This document shows, one piece after another, positions 1-9,733 of a DNA stretch of 64,000 bases; the stretch's first letter is position 1, and every line of letters begins with the position of its first letter. Source of the stretch: Molanna angustata (taxonomy: Eukaryota; Arthropoda; Insecta; Trichoptera; Molannidae). The position numbers were made by a program, and so were the translations under genes. The notes beneath the pieces are model-generated. The model did not search any database and was not told the DNA's origin. It saw only the letters and a list, made by a program, of their open reading frames with translations. The stretch covers positions 4,338,306 to 4,402,305 of the forward strand of contig OY754980.1 in the NCBI GenBank assembly GCA_963576475.1, written 5' to 3'.

Positions 1-17
1 TTTGAAGGATGAGAAAT

Positions 18-219
18 AATCACGAAATACAGGCATTATATGACGAAACCAACATTGTACAAGTAAAAAAAGTAAGTAGACTGCAGATGGAAGGATGACA
101 CAGAAGACGACATAAAGACTATCGGAATAACAAATAGAAGGAGAGCGGTGAAAGACAGGGACAGTTGGAGAAGGATTCTAGAGGAGCCAGGGCTCACACA
201 GGACTGTAGCGCCAAATAA
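18..219 (+). mobile_element. RTE-like LINE, C-terminal ORF fragment
   Basis: Broken 3' end of a non-LTR retrotransposon ORF. One frame reads a motif like EIQALYDETNIVQV (from about 18 to 86). After a frameshift/deletion, 88-219 reads WKDDTEDDIKTIGITNRRR, then DRDSWRRILEEPG, and stops at TAA 217-219. This W..D....IGI.N.R..A.DRD.WR pattern is the usual C-terminus of RTE-like insect LINEs. Only the tail is present and it is disrupted, so it is a dead copy. Confidence 0.7.
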
Positions 220-292
220 TATAATATTCGTCCAATAGCTCTAAACCTTCGTTCTCGATTATTTTTGTTTTATTTCGAGTGTTTTGTATTAC

Positions 293-414
293 TTTTCGGA
301 CAATCAACATGCACCATGTCAAATATTAATTTAACACGCACCTAATAATAAGTTGCCACATTTTTCCGTCTCACAGATCCAGACTGTAAACACTAACACT
401 GAATTAAAAACTAT
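293..414 (-). mobile_element. tRNA-derived SINE (family SINE-2), tail fragment
   Basis: Matches, on the minus strand, the tail of the SINE seen complete at 40515-40730: the blocks around AACACGCACC, AAGTTGCCACA and TCTCACAGATCCAGACTG. The tRNA-like head is missing. Confidence 0.6.
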
Positions 415-557
415 GCGTCAAATAATAGATTTTTCAAACGCCATTATTGTGAATTAAAAATTATACGTTATATTTCATGATATGTCATGTGTCATCTCAC
501 TGGTCCTTACTCAGCTCTCTCTCAATACTCGTCCACCAGGTGGCCTGTGGACGGCCT

Positions 558-746
558 CTAGCTCTGGGTGGTGTGGGAATTCCCTCCCCTTCTATTTACA
601 TGCCCATACCATCGGAGTCTGGTTTCTTTCATTTTCTCCGGAATGGGCGCGACCCCAAATCTACCACGAATATATTCGTTTCTAATTTTGTCCATTATAG
701 TGACACCCGCGGACCATCTCAGCATTTTCATCTCGGCTAAAACCAA
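558..746 (-). mobile_element. RTE-like LINE, C-terminal ORF fragment
   Basis: Minus-strand frame contains [18 protein letters not shown] followed by [13 protein letters not shown]. The D.IRNE.IRG..GVAPI..K..E.RLRW.GHV signature is characteristic of the region after the reverse transcriptase in RTE-like LINEs of insects. About 60 codons survive, with no RT core. Related sequence lies at 29690-30125 on the other strand. Confidence 0.75.
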
Positions 747-749
747 AAT

Positions 750-1234
750 GAATATAATGTGTGATGTGTAATTGTTTTTTTCTCATAATAAATACATAAA
801 TAAATAACTGTGTCTCAGTATTAATTTGTATAGTAATTCGTTTAACATTATATTATGTGTGTAATTAGTTCAGCCTTACAATGCAGATTTCTTTATGAAT
901 TTTTAATATTTCTTCTCCCCCGTTTTCTAGCCATAGACGGCACGGATGACAGAGGTGCTAGGGGCTGAGACAGGACAAAAGGGGATAATCCGTTTCGGGG
1001 GCTAAACGAATCAGATCACACATAACCCCCCATCCAACTGCGGTGTCGGACGATAACGGTATGGAAATATGAATAAACCACCTGCTTGTTTTTTTTTTAT
1101 CTCAGTTCGGTTCCCGGTGGTGTGACTTTTTTGCAGAGGTTTTGTGAGATAAAACAAGTTATAAGGTTTCAAAATGTGACAACTTGTGATTGAAAATTAT
1201 TTTCATTTATCGATATACCCTTTTTTAAAGAATT
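750..1234. other. No gene recognised
   Basis: AT-rich DNA. A short, more GC-rich patch at about 915-1065 and a TCGGTTCCCGG-like scrap near 1106 (perhaps SINE-2 debris) are the only irregularities. Confidence 0.4.
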
Positions 1235-1452
1235 GATTATGTCCTTGTAACATGTACATATACATGTATCCTTCGATACTCCCTAAACTATGCATAAATG
1301 GGTCGATGGCAGAGCGGTTAGCGCATTGGGTTAGTGGTCGCGAGTTCGAATCCTGCCTCGACCGATTTCGTTTACCTACAGCACAAGCATTTATGCTTAT
1401 TTTAGGGAACGTAGAAGATGTATATGTACTTGTATAATAAGGACATATTCTT
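1235..1452 (+). mobile_element. tRNA-derived SINE (family SINE-1) with an inverted second tail, foldback
   Basis: The tRNA-like head at 1300-1365 has an A-box-like TGGCAGAGCGGTTAGCG and a B-box-like GAGTTCGAATCC. The normal SINE-1 tail follows at 1388-1452 (TTAGGGAACGTAGA..., TATATGTACTTGT, AAGGACATATTC). Immediately upstream, 1235-1299 is the same tail inverted (GTCCTTGTAA, CTCCCTAAACTATGC). The whole unit can fold into a hairpin with about 63-bp imperfect arms around the tRNA-like head. Other SINE-1 copies, for example 43105-43270, lack the upstream inverted tail. Confidence 0.8.
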
Positions 1453-3029
1453 TTTTTGTTATTTAAAAAAAATGTTTGTGATATAGGTGAACGAAACAGA
1501 TCGACGCAGAATCTAACTGGCACCACCTATCGAAAATCTGTTAATTTCTGGAAAAATAATTGATGGTAGTTTTACAAAAATACTCATTTTTAGTCTCTAC
1601 TACTAAATAGTGGACGGTAATGATGTCTCATGCGTGTGTATATTTTGCAACTTTTTTCTCATTAATTACAAGCTATCATGTTGAGAGTGAAAACTGTGTA
1701 TAAGTTTTGTCGTGATGTTTTTGTGTGTATGCTGTATCATGTGTGACGTACTATATTATTTTTGTATCATATGTATAGTCCAAAATAGAATTTTGACTTC
1801 ATATTTATGTTATGTATAACTGCAGAATGCACAACTAACTGAATAGTTTTCTATAGACATCTATGATTTATTCTGTAAATCTAAAAAAATAGTCTCACGT
1901 TCCGGAATGTATCTTTTTATTTTTCCTTTAATAACGTATTTCGTTGAACCTGTAGGGTTACTCATGACACCATCTTAATACGTTATTATCTTGTCCTCAT
2001 CTTAAAAATGTATAAATCAGTATCAAATCTTTATCTTTACCTACATTCAATCATCACTAATCGTTAAGATCCAAGATGCAGAAAGTTGATGCGCATCTTA
2101 TGGGTCGATAGTCTTCCATGAAGTTGAACTCTCAAGAGACGCATATTTTGGCCACACATTCCGTGGTGATAAATATGCCCTTCTACAACTCACAGTGGAG
2201 GGAAAGATTGAGTATGGCGTATTTTTTTTTTTATATTCATTGTTCGTATATTGTGATTATGTATTTTGGTATTCAATAATAAAAAAAATATATGAACAAA
2301 TATACCTACTAACCGAATTTTGTGGAAAAATACTTTGTTATATTGATTCATTAATTTCAAAATGGATTTCCTCTCTGTTAACACAACTTAATTAATAAAA
2401 ATTTTAATCTAGAAGATTTATTTAGTATAAATATAATCTTAATCAACTTCTGATGTTCCACTCCGCACATAACAGGGAGAGTTTCTCCCAAGTGATCGTC
2501 AACGTCGTACTCCATAAAAACGCGTTTCAAGAATTAAGAATCTAGCGTTGGTCACATCTCACTGGATCATTTGGACCAAGTAGCACCATTACGTACCATT
2601 CTTCGTTTCAATATAATATATTTCACTCTGAAATATTACATTTTTACAAAATTAGACATTCTCTGCACGCCGTAGAAAAATTCTTTCTTAACAACACCCC
2701 TTTTTTTCTTACTTTATTCTGTCATGTTCAAAATTTGGACCCTATTCTTCTCATTTAATACTATCGTCAATCAAATTCTCCTCCTTCTCTTAGTGTCAGT
2801 ACCTACACACCTTTTATCTCCAAACACACCCCTGCGACATTCAATATTGATGGTGAAAATTTTCCGATAACACTATTTTTATATGAAGATATGTAATTCT
2901 TAGTTGGATTTTCTATACCTACACATCGTATTTCAATTTTTTTAACAAAAAAAATTATATAAATATGAATCGTTTTATAATCAATCAACAACATTATGAT
3001 TATTCGTCATTTGTAGGGTACCTAAATAT
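1453..3029. other. AT-rich DNA without recognised genes
   Basis: Read on both strands. Only short open frames of low-complexity composition occur; no conserved domain, repeat family or RNA was recognised. Confidence 0.5.
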
Positions 3030-3487
3030 GAGGTTAATCCAACTATCGATTCGTTCATGAGAATTCAATTCTCTTAATGAATCGACATTATTAAGCCAAG
3101 ATGCGTGTACGAAGGAAAATTTTGTTATTTTGTATGGTGTAGTGGACTTTTTGCATGCTAATAACACGAACTAGAGGCCTCGCAGCATATATGTTCCCAT
3201 ACATGGATTTACTCAGAATTCGGAGTAAAACATTTTATGTGAGTTTTGTGTGTCTGTGTGTGTGTGGTGTGTGTGTGTGTGTCCCTTATAACTTTTGATC
3301 CGCTCAATTTACAGAGCCCAAATTTTCAGAATATATAAACAGTTATAGGCTTACAAAACTTTTATACTCAGAAGTGTGAATTTTTGTTTCAGTCAGGGGT
3401 TATCAACTTTTGAAATTTTGGTTTATTTTTCCATATATCTCAGAAACCATAAAAGCTAGAACGCTGAAATTTGTTATGAACATAAAA
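3030..3487 (+). repeat. Interspersed AT-rich repeat (family A) with terminal hairpin and GT microsatellite
   Basis: Shared with 7088-7760 and, inverted, with 8767-9113 and 12421-13120. It begins with a hairpin (near 3040-3095: ATCGATTCGTTCATGAGAAT pairing with ATTCTCTTAATGAATCGA). A GT-rich microsatellite follows at about 3243-3285, then the block TTTTGATCCGCTCAATTTAC, then GTTTCAGTCAGGGGTTATCA. No coding potential recognised; probably a non-autonomous element. The copy ends where a LINE fragment begins. Confidence 0.7.
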
Positions 3488-4035
3488 GAGTTCACAAACT
3501 CGGTTCCACAGTGACCAGCGACAATAACACACGAGAGGAAGTTAGAAGATGAATTATGGCTGCTACCAGATGCTTCCTCGCCCTACAAAAGCACCTAGGG
3601 TCAAAACTGATTAGGAGAAACACAAAGATATTCCTGTATTAAACACTGGGTGATGACTAAGTAAACTGAAGGAGACCTTCATGCGATCCCATAAGAGACC
3701 AATAATACGGGCCAATAAGAGAGAATAATGGTTGGCGTCGTCGATACAACAGGGATCTATATGAGATCTATGGAGAGTCCGATGTGATCAGTTCCATGAG
3801 ATGGGCTGGTCACATAATCTGAAGGGACGATGAAAACTCCACAAAACACCTCACACTCTCTGTGTCGAAGGAAACCAGGAAGACCAAGGACTCGATGAAT
3901 GGACAGTGTCGATGCGGATACATCCACAGCAGATATTAGAAATTGGAGAACGAAGGCAGTGGATAGACGGAGGAGACTCCTGGTTTCAGCCAAGGCCTAC
4001 CTTCCCCAGGAATGTCGAGCTTAGGATATAATAAT
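3488..4035 (+). mobile_element. RTE-like LINE, ORF 3' part, degenerate
   Basis: Reading forward with frameshifts: KLGSTVTSDNNTREEVRR, then MAATRCFLALQKHLGSKLI (about 3491-3630). Later come RRRYNRDLYEIYGE and SSMRWAGHI (about 3735-3825), and the 3' end GFSQGLPSPGMSSLG near 3985-4020. These are the post-RT motifs of an insect RTE-like ORF. Internal stops (for example TGA for an expected Arg codon) show it is dead. A scrap of the same 3' end lies near 40180-40245. Confidence 0.8.
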
Positions 4036-4450
4036 AGATATTATGCTAATAGAGAGTAAAACTTCAATACATAAGACATGTGTACGACCCATGATGACCT
4101 ATGCGATTGAGGACTGCAAGCAGACACTGCTAGAACAAAGATTCTGCTCCAGTCGACAGAGGTGAGAACCGTACAGGCTCCATCGCGTGATTCACCCTAT
4201 GGATCAAATGCGGGAAACAGATATATTATAAGAGAGATATGCGATGTCAGGGATATCGTTAGATGGTGAAGGAGCCGAAGACGATACACGATACTGGCGG
4301 GACTACTTGACAAGAATGGGAGACCCAAACAGGTTACTCAAAATTATATCCCAACAAATTATTTTTACAATCGACCACGAGGAAGACCACCTTAGAGATA
4401 GCTGGAGCTTTGCGTCAATGGGGGACTTGCGGGATGGGCATACTTCCTGA
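4036..4450 (+). mobile_element. LINE ORF 3' fragment, different RTE-like subfamily
   Basis: Abuts the preceding LINE tail. Frames contain CVRPMMTYAIED, EREICDVRDIVRWCRSRRR, then DYLTRMGDPNRL and DSWSFASMGD. The C.V.DIVRW.R.RRR..RD...RM.D.R pattern is a known LINE C-terminal signature. Several frameshifts. A related piece (SPGRPSKRWRESWTSSSQD) is at 37840-37950. Confidence 0.7.
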
Positions 4451-4524
4451 AAAAAAGAGAGGTTTCCAAAACCTACAAGAAGATGAACATGAATATTGTC
4501 CTTGTGAAAAGTACATTTACATTC

Positions 4525-4680
4525 TCATATAACATACATTCCCTAAATGAGCTTAAATGTTTGTGCTACACGGAAACGAAATCGGTAGAGGCAAGGTGGG
4601 CTTTGAGCTCGCCATCACTGGATTATCTGGCTTAGCTGATCCAGTGCGATGCCAGCTCTGTCACCGACCCATCTTATCTA
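4525..4680 (-). mobile_element. tRNA-derived SINE (SINE-1)
   Basis: Minus-strand copy: the head near 4615-4678 is diverged (rearranged near GGATTATCTGGCTTAGCTGA), and the tail lies at 4535-4600 with GAACGAAATCGG-like and CATTCCCTAAATGAGC blocks. Older than the copies at 43 kb. Confidence 0.7.
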
Positions 4681-4761
4681 TGTTTTAGTTTATTAGTATA
4701 CATTTATTATAAACAATATAATTTTCAAGCACTAGAACAAATACAATTAAATAATATCATA

Positions 4762-5456
4762 ATCGCATTCATATTGTCAGATTCACTTAGTGCCCTTCAG
4801 AGAATCACATCAAACTTATTATACTCATCTCAAGATCAACTTATGTGCTCAATTAAATTAAAACTTTTGTCACTTCAATCCAAAAATACACCATAATTAT
4901 GGCCTGGATTCCAGGACATCTGGGAATCAAAGGGAACGAAATAGCAGATTCATTAGCCAAATCAGCTTCTTCAGGTACCAATTTAAATATTAATCTGAAC
5001 ATTCCAACTACTGATTACTTACCAACCCTCAAAACTAACATGATTCATAGATAGGAAAAAACTTGACAGTTTCCAGAAATGAGACAGGATTATTTTACGC
5101 CGGAATTCAACCCTCTATTCCAAAAAAAAACTTGGTTTCAAGGAAAGAGATTCTCTAGGGGGGACATATATTGTATTACTTGTATGAGAATTGGCCATTG
5201 CCTTGTTGCTTCCCACCTTTACAAAATCAATGTAATTAACAGTCCAGTTTGTGAGTGTGGTCAGGAGGGGGTGACTCTTGACCATTTATTTTTCAATTGC
5301 TTCAACCGTATATCTTCCAACAATACATTTTATTTAAATCTGATTAAAATAACTTGCACATCCCCTGTCAATATGTTATATATAATGTCTATTCAAAATT
5401 TTAAATTAACAAACATATTACTTTACTTCTTAAAGTCAAATAACATCCAACTTTAA
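4762..5456 (+). mobile_element. LINE ORF2 end with RNase H and Cys/His motif (I-superfamily type)
   Basis: 4762 onward reads AFILSDSLSALQ, the central Asp motif of RNase H. After a frameshift, about 4891-5055 reads MAWIPGHLGIKGNEIADSLA, the terminal His/Asp motif. After a stop at 5052-5054, 5079-5456 is open for 125 codons and contains FQGKRFSRGDIYCITCMRIG and the zinc motif CECGQEGVTLDHLFFNC. RNase H followed by CxC...H....C is typical of I-superfamily LINEs. Internal stop and frameshift: pseudogene. Confidence 0.8.
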
Positions 5457-5639
5457 TTAATTTAATTTCAACAAATTCAACCAAATTATGATATTTTCTA
5501 CAAGGCAAAAAGCACTCTCTCTAGGGTGAATTACCATTTAACAAAAAAAAAACAATATAATTTTTTTGTTGTTGAACTAAGATATATTGAACCGAGTTTG
5601 TATTTAGGGGATTGCAGCAAGACCGTCCCGTTCTCAGCC

Positions 5640-5753
5640 GGCCGAGGGCAGCCGACACATGCCGCTAGCGACCGATCTCAAAATCCGATCAGTAACGATT
5701 GGCGTCTCGCGACACTTGTACGCAGCGTGTTGTTAGTATTGTGCTTTGATAAA
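5640..5753 (+). promoter_or_regulatory. Putative core promoter and 5' UTR of the MADF-BESS gene
   Basis: This stretch is more GC- and CpG-rich than its surroundings and lies just upstream of the ATG. It contains an arthropod initiator TCAGT at 5689-5693. A DPE-like GTACG sits at +28 relative to the initiator A at 5691 (imperfect match to RGWYV). No TATA box at the expected spacing. Position and motifs suggest a TATA-less Inr promoter; the start site is inferred. Confidence 0.45.
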
Positions 5754-5910
5754 ATGGCGGACATAAAATTCACAGGCGATGAAGACGAAGCGCTAGTCGA
5801 ACTCGTAAAGCAAAATCCGATGTTGTTCGATGCACAATTGGAGTTATACAAGGATTTGAACGCGAGGGACAACATATGGAAAGATATCGGAGAAAAAATG
5901 GGAAAGGATG
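5754..5910 (+). CDS. MADF-BESS domain protein, exon 1
   Basis: First coding exon of a putative DNA-binding transcriptional regulator of the MADF/BESS (Adf-1-like) family. ATG at 5754 in good context (AAAATGG). Residues 1-52 read MADIKFTGDEDEALVELVKQ, NPMLFD, then LYKDLNARDNIWKDIGEKMGKD: the N-terminal half of a MADF domain (LV..V...P.L.D......K....R...W..I...). The exon ends in phase 1 at 5910 before a canonical donor GTAAGT. An upstream in-frame opening exists but spans the promoter, so this ATG is preferred. The partner exon is at 9851-10335; the joined CDS is 642 nt (213 residues). Confidence 0.9.
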
Positions 5911-6207
5911 GTAAGTATTAGATTATATATTTTAAAATTTTTAACTATCTGCTTCCGTTCGCACAGTTGCCTTTTAATTTAGATGCAACAAACCACAGCG
6001 AGGTGACTTGGCATTTTCAAGGTCCAAACGAAACTGAAAATGCAGGTCACCTTGGCGAAAGCGTTCGGTCGTTAATAAAAGAAATATTTGTGGAAGAGTG
6101 CAAAGTTATTTATTTATTCATTTAAAATGGATTTCCACTCTGTAAACACGAAAACTCTAGAATCATTAAATATTGTGTTATGAAAACTTGATAACTCTTC
6201 AACAATG

Positions 6208-6507
6208 TAACTTTAGCTGTGAGGCACCGGCTTAGAATAGTGCTTCCACTCTTTTCTATTACTGTTTTCGAGTGTCCCGTAAGACCCGGGTAATCGAAAA
6301 TACAACAGGCAACAATTACATCTGACATAGTTCAGCAATGAGGTTCACCACCAATTCTGAATGTGGTGCCTTTTTAGGTGAGACGAGACTGGTGTGTGGG
6401 TATACACATATGTGTTGTGCTCCCTTTTATAAGGCAATGCACACCCGCACACCTTTCGCTGGTTATCCCACATTGTGGGATATGCCGTGATGGTATGAAT
6501 GAATGAA
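6208..6507 (+). mobile_element. SINE-like element (family SINE-3) with RTE-like 3' tail
   Basis: About 300 bp, shared with 62266-62578, 58963-59195, 49926-50165, 14232-14412 and 26895-26992. Conserved blocks run in order: GCTGTGAGGCACCGG; TTTTCGAGTGTCCC; GGTAATCGAAAAT; TTCAGCAATGAGGTT; TTTTATAAGGCAATGCACAC; CCCACATTGTGGGATATGCC. The end is GTGATGGTATGAATGAATGAA. No convincing A/B boxes were found. The terminal GTGATGGTATG plus a 4-bp repeat is nearly the same as the end of the RTE-like LINEs in this window. Confidence 0.75.
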
Positions 6508-6638
6508 AACCACAGCGAAACCCATCGCCATTATTTTTTTACTAAGATGCTGTCTGAAGTCTGAAGATTTAGGTAGGTATATTTATTTATTTTATGACAC
6601 CAAAAGAAATAAGAAAATAAAATTTTAATATTTTATTT

Positions 6639-6844
6639 TTTATGTCAAATGTAAATTTAACATGCACCTTATTAGAAGTTGCCACATTCTGGATACTTAC
6701 GATATTAATCGTCTCACAGATCCATACTGAAAACACAATATAAAACTGTGTTTCCATCGGGAATCAAACCCGAGAGTTTTGTATCAGCAGTCAGTTAGGT
6801 ACTTATTTATTTATTTATATAACTAACTGAGCCACAAAGGTCGA
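6639..6844 (-). mobile_element. tRNA-derived SINE (SINE-2)
   Basis: Minus-strand copy: head with the reverse of TGGCTCAGTTAGTT near 6820-6840 (split by a TTTA repeat), a degenerate B box around AATCAAACCCGAGAG, and the tail GTCTCACAGATCC...AAGTTGCCACATTCTGG. About 200 bp, moderately diverged. Confidence 0.75.
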
Positions 6845-7087
6845 AAATATATTATTTTTTTATAAATTACAAATAATAGGTACCTGCTTCTTTAACAGAA
6901 ACAAACTACCTATATAATATATAAACCATTAAATCTAAATATTTTTTTTGTTTAAGATATTTTGTTTTTATATAGGTACAAAATAATATTTTGTATATCA
7001 TAAATATTATGCGTGGACTTTCTATCCCCAAATAGTTAAACGGCTTGGTGTACGTAGGTATACATATATGTACCTATTGTACCTATG

Positions 7088-7760
7088 TATGAAAAATTAG
7101 TCCAACTGTCGATTTGTTCAGGAGAACTTTGTTCTCTTAACATATCGACAATGAATCAAGCCAGAATACGCGAGAATTGTATGGAGAGGTCTACTTTTTT
7201 CACGGCTTTTCCAACTTTGAAGTCAAAAAACACCAACTTAGAGGCTTCGCAGCATATATGTTCCATACACGGATTTACTCAGAATTCGGAGTAGAACATT
7301 TCGTGTGTCTGTGTGTGTGTGTGTGTCTGTGTGTGTGTGTCTGTGTGTGTGTATGTCTGTGTGTGTGTGTGTCCGTCCCCCCCTTATAACTTTTGATCCG
7401 CTCAATTTACAGAGCCTAAAATTTCAGAATATATAAACAGTTACAGGCCTACAAAACTTTTATACTCGGAATTTTGAATTTTTGTTTCAGTCAGGGGTTA
7501 TCAACTTTTGAATTTTTAATTTATTTTTCCATATATCTCAGAAACCATAAAAGCTATAACGCTGAAAATTGGTATAAACATAGACAAATACAAAATCTCA
7601 AATCAGTTTTTTCAAAAAAATTCCAGGGTTTCTCAAACATTTTTTATTAAGAAAAGTATTTTTTTTAAGATAAATTTATGAGTTTAACTGCCTATATTTC
7701 CATTTTTTTTTAAAATATCGAAAAAAGCCGAAACACCCCAACTAGATAATTTAATTTTAT
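7088..7760 (+). repeat. Family A repeat with terminal hairpin and GT microsatellite
   Basis: Starts with a stem-loop (CGATTTGTTCAGGAGAAC pairing with GTTCTCTTAACATATCG, about 7099-7147). Then come CTTAGAGGCTTCGCAGCATA, a GT microsatellite with interspersed CTG at about 7300-7377, TTTTGATCCGCTCAATTTAC and GTTTCAGTCAGGGGTTATCA. It ends near GCCGAAACACCCCAACTAG (about 7728-7746). The apparent 70-residue C/V-rich frame here is just the microsatellite. Confidence 0.75.
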
Positions 7761-8322
7761 ATAAAAAATATTAACATTGTAGCAGTACATCTCAAATTTT
7801 TTTTAACAATTTTTATAAAATTGAATTTAGTGACGACATCGCTTCATACAATTTGTATGGTAGTCACCTATACACAATATCAAAGAAGACTTAATAGTTT
7901 GATACTTCATCTCTAAACATACAATATACATATACCATCATGCTGTTTTCATATTCCGGGTAGGAAAAAAAGACTGACCTCCATACTATCCTATCTTGAC
8001 TACCTAGGTACATGTGTTGTATAGAAAACTAAATATCATAAAATAATAAATAAAATTATAAATAATTTGTATTTATGGGTTTGGTACTTATTCTTCAACT
8101 ATACATACTATCGCTGTCGACAGTTGGATCTCATGTGTTACATGCAACTAGTATCAAACAATACTCTCGGTAGATATTATGTATTCTTCCACACATATTG
8201 TATGAAACGATGTCGTCAATAGGTATACAGAATTTTAATAAAAGTTTGAGAACTATATACTGTTATAATAAATATAGGTATATTTAATTGAAAATTGTTA
8301 GCCTAGTTGGAGTGTTTCAGTG
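7730..8322. repeat. Inverted-repeat junction between two family A copies
   Basis: The left part (GCCGAAACACCCCAACTAG near 7728; GTGACGACATCGCTTCATAC near 7830) reappears inverted on the right (GTATGAAACGATGTCGTC near 8202; CTAGTTGGAGTGTTTC near 8302). Arms are about 130 bp and imperfect, spacer about 300 bp. It joins the + copy at 7088 to the minus copy that continues beyond 8322, giving one long foldback of roughly 2 kb. Confidence 0.65.
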
Positions 8323-8350
8323 TTTTTAAAATATTTTTATTTTTTTGGAA

Positions 8351-8766
8351 GTACATACATACCATCACGCCATGTCCCTTACGGGGTAGGCAGAGAGAAC
8401 CGAACGCCATATCTTTCTATCCTGGCACACATTCATCGCCTCGTCAACATTCATGCATCGTCTCATACATGTTCGTCTATTGTACGTGCTTCTAACATTT
8501 CCGTCTTTCAGAATATCGTTCACATGGTCGTGCCATCCCTTTCTTGGGCGGCCCCGGCCTCTCAATCCAATCCTATCCGCATTGTATATTTTCTTCGTCG
8601 GGCGTTCCTCATTCATTCTACCCATGTGGCCAAACCATCTCAGTGTGTTCACTTTCATTCTATTAATGATATCTTTCTTCATCTTACATTCTTTCCTTAT
8701 GTTCTCATTTCGTCATTTCTTACCCTGTCATACATCGTTCTATTGCAGATTCTTCTTAGCGATCTC
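8351..8766 (-). mobile_element. RTE-like LINE, 5'-truncated copy with 12-bp target-site duplication
   Basis: The minus-strand frame (8365-8682) reads MKVNTLRWFGHMGRMNEERP, RGRGRPRKGWHDHV, then MNVDEAMNVCQDRK and the terminal VLSAYPVRDMA before TGA. Directly after the stop comes a TATG-type tail at 8351-8364. The copy is flanked by perfect repeats ATTTTTTTGGAA at 8339-8350 and 8767-8778, marking a clean insertion into a family A repeat. The RT core is absent (5' truncated). Confidence 0.9.
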
Positions 8767-9113
8767 ATTTTTTTGGAAATGAAGGCAGATATAGAAATGA
8801 ATTTGACATTAAAATAATGATTTTAGTAAAAAAATGTTTGAGAAACCCTGGAATTTCTTCATAAAAAATTGAGATATTGTTATTTTTATGACATTATAAA
8901 TTTACTAGTTATTGAGATATCAATTTTATTTTATTTTATTTAAAGTATACAACTAATGACTGGACAATTAAATGTAGAAATATATATAAAAAGATCAAAT
9001 GTTGACAACCCCTGACTGAAACGAAAATTCGAAATTCGAGTATGAAAGTTTTGTGGACCTAAAACTTTCTATACTTTTCTATGAATTTACGCTAAAGTGT
9101 AAACACACTTTTT
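8767..9113 (-). repeat. Family A repeat, inverted copy, split by LINE insertions
   Basis: Inverted relative to 7088-7760: AGAAACCCTGGAATTTCTTC near 8841 and ACCCCTGACTGAAAC near 9009 match its blocks in reverse. It is interrupted on the left by the LINE at 8351-8766 and on the right by the LINE at 9120-9733. The section beyond 9747 is too short to follow. Confidence 0.65.
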
Positions 9114-9119
9114 AACATA

Positions 9120-9733
9120 CATACATACCATCACGCCTTGTCCCTTGCGGGGTAGGCAGAGAGAACCGAACACCACATTTTTCTATCCTGGCACGCATCC
9201 CTCGCTTCGTCCACATTCATGCGTCGTCTCAAACATGCTCGTCTATTGCTCACACTTCTTACATTTCCGTCTTTCAAAATTTCGTTCACATGGTCGTGCC
9301 ATCCCTTTCTTGGGCGTCCCCGACCTCTCATTCCATTCCTTTCCGCTCTGTATATTTTCTTCGTCAGGCGCTCCTCATTCATTCTCCCCATGTGGCCAAA
9401 CCATCTCAATGTGTTCACTTTCATTCTATTAATTACATCTTTCTTCATCTTACATTCTTTCCTTGTATCTTCATTTCGAACTCTGTCATACATCGTTCTG
9501 TTACAAATTCTTCTAAGCGATCTCATTTCAACTGCATTTATTCTGCTTTCATGCGTTTTCTGCCATGTCCAGGTTTCACTTGCATACGTCAAGGTTGGCA
9601 CTACGACGGCGTTATGAATGGCAACTTTGGCATCCTTTGATATGTTGCGATCATTCATAATTGGTCTTAGTGCTCCATTCACTCTGTTTCCTGCCATAAC
9701 TCTTCTTTCGATCTCTTTATCGAGTCGTTTTTT
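9120..9733 (-). mobile_element. RTE-like LINE, 5'-truncated copy with 14-bp target-site duplication
   Basis: Open minus-strand frame of 201 codons (9131-9736), the longest copy of this family here. It reads NRVNGALRPIMNDRNISKDA, PTLTYASETWTWQKTHES, VEMRSLRRICNRTMYDRVRN, LRWFGHMGRMNEERLTKKIY, GRGRPRKGWHDHVNEILKDG, and ends VLSAYPARDKA plus TGA. This is the region downstream of the RT palm, so no catalytic residues are present. The 3' end is the stop plus a TATG repeat tail. Perfect repeats CACTTTTTAACATA at 9106-9119 and 9734-9747 flank it. The uninterrupted frame suggests a young insertion. Confidence 0.92.

Noticed and set aside
5526..5921. Earlier start for the MADF-BESS protein in the same open frame
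   Set aside because: The upstream extension translates the GC-rich promoter-like region, and the frame shows no conserved residues before the ATG at 5754, which has a strong start context.
7177..7389. 70-residue Cys/Val-rich ORF
   Set aside because: The Cys/Val run is the translation of a GT microsatellite inside an interspersed repeat.
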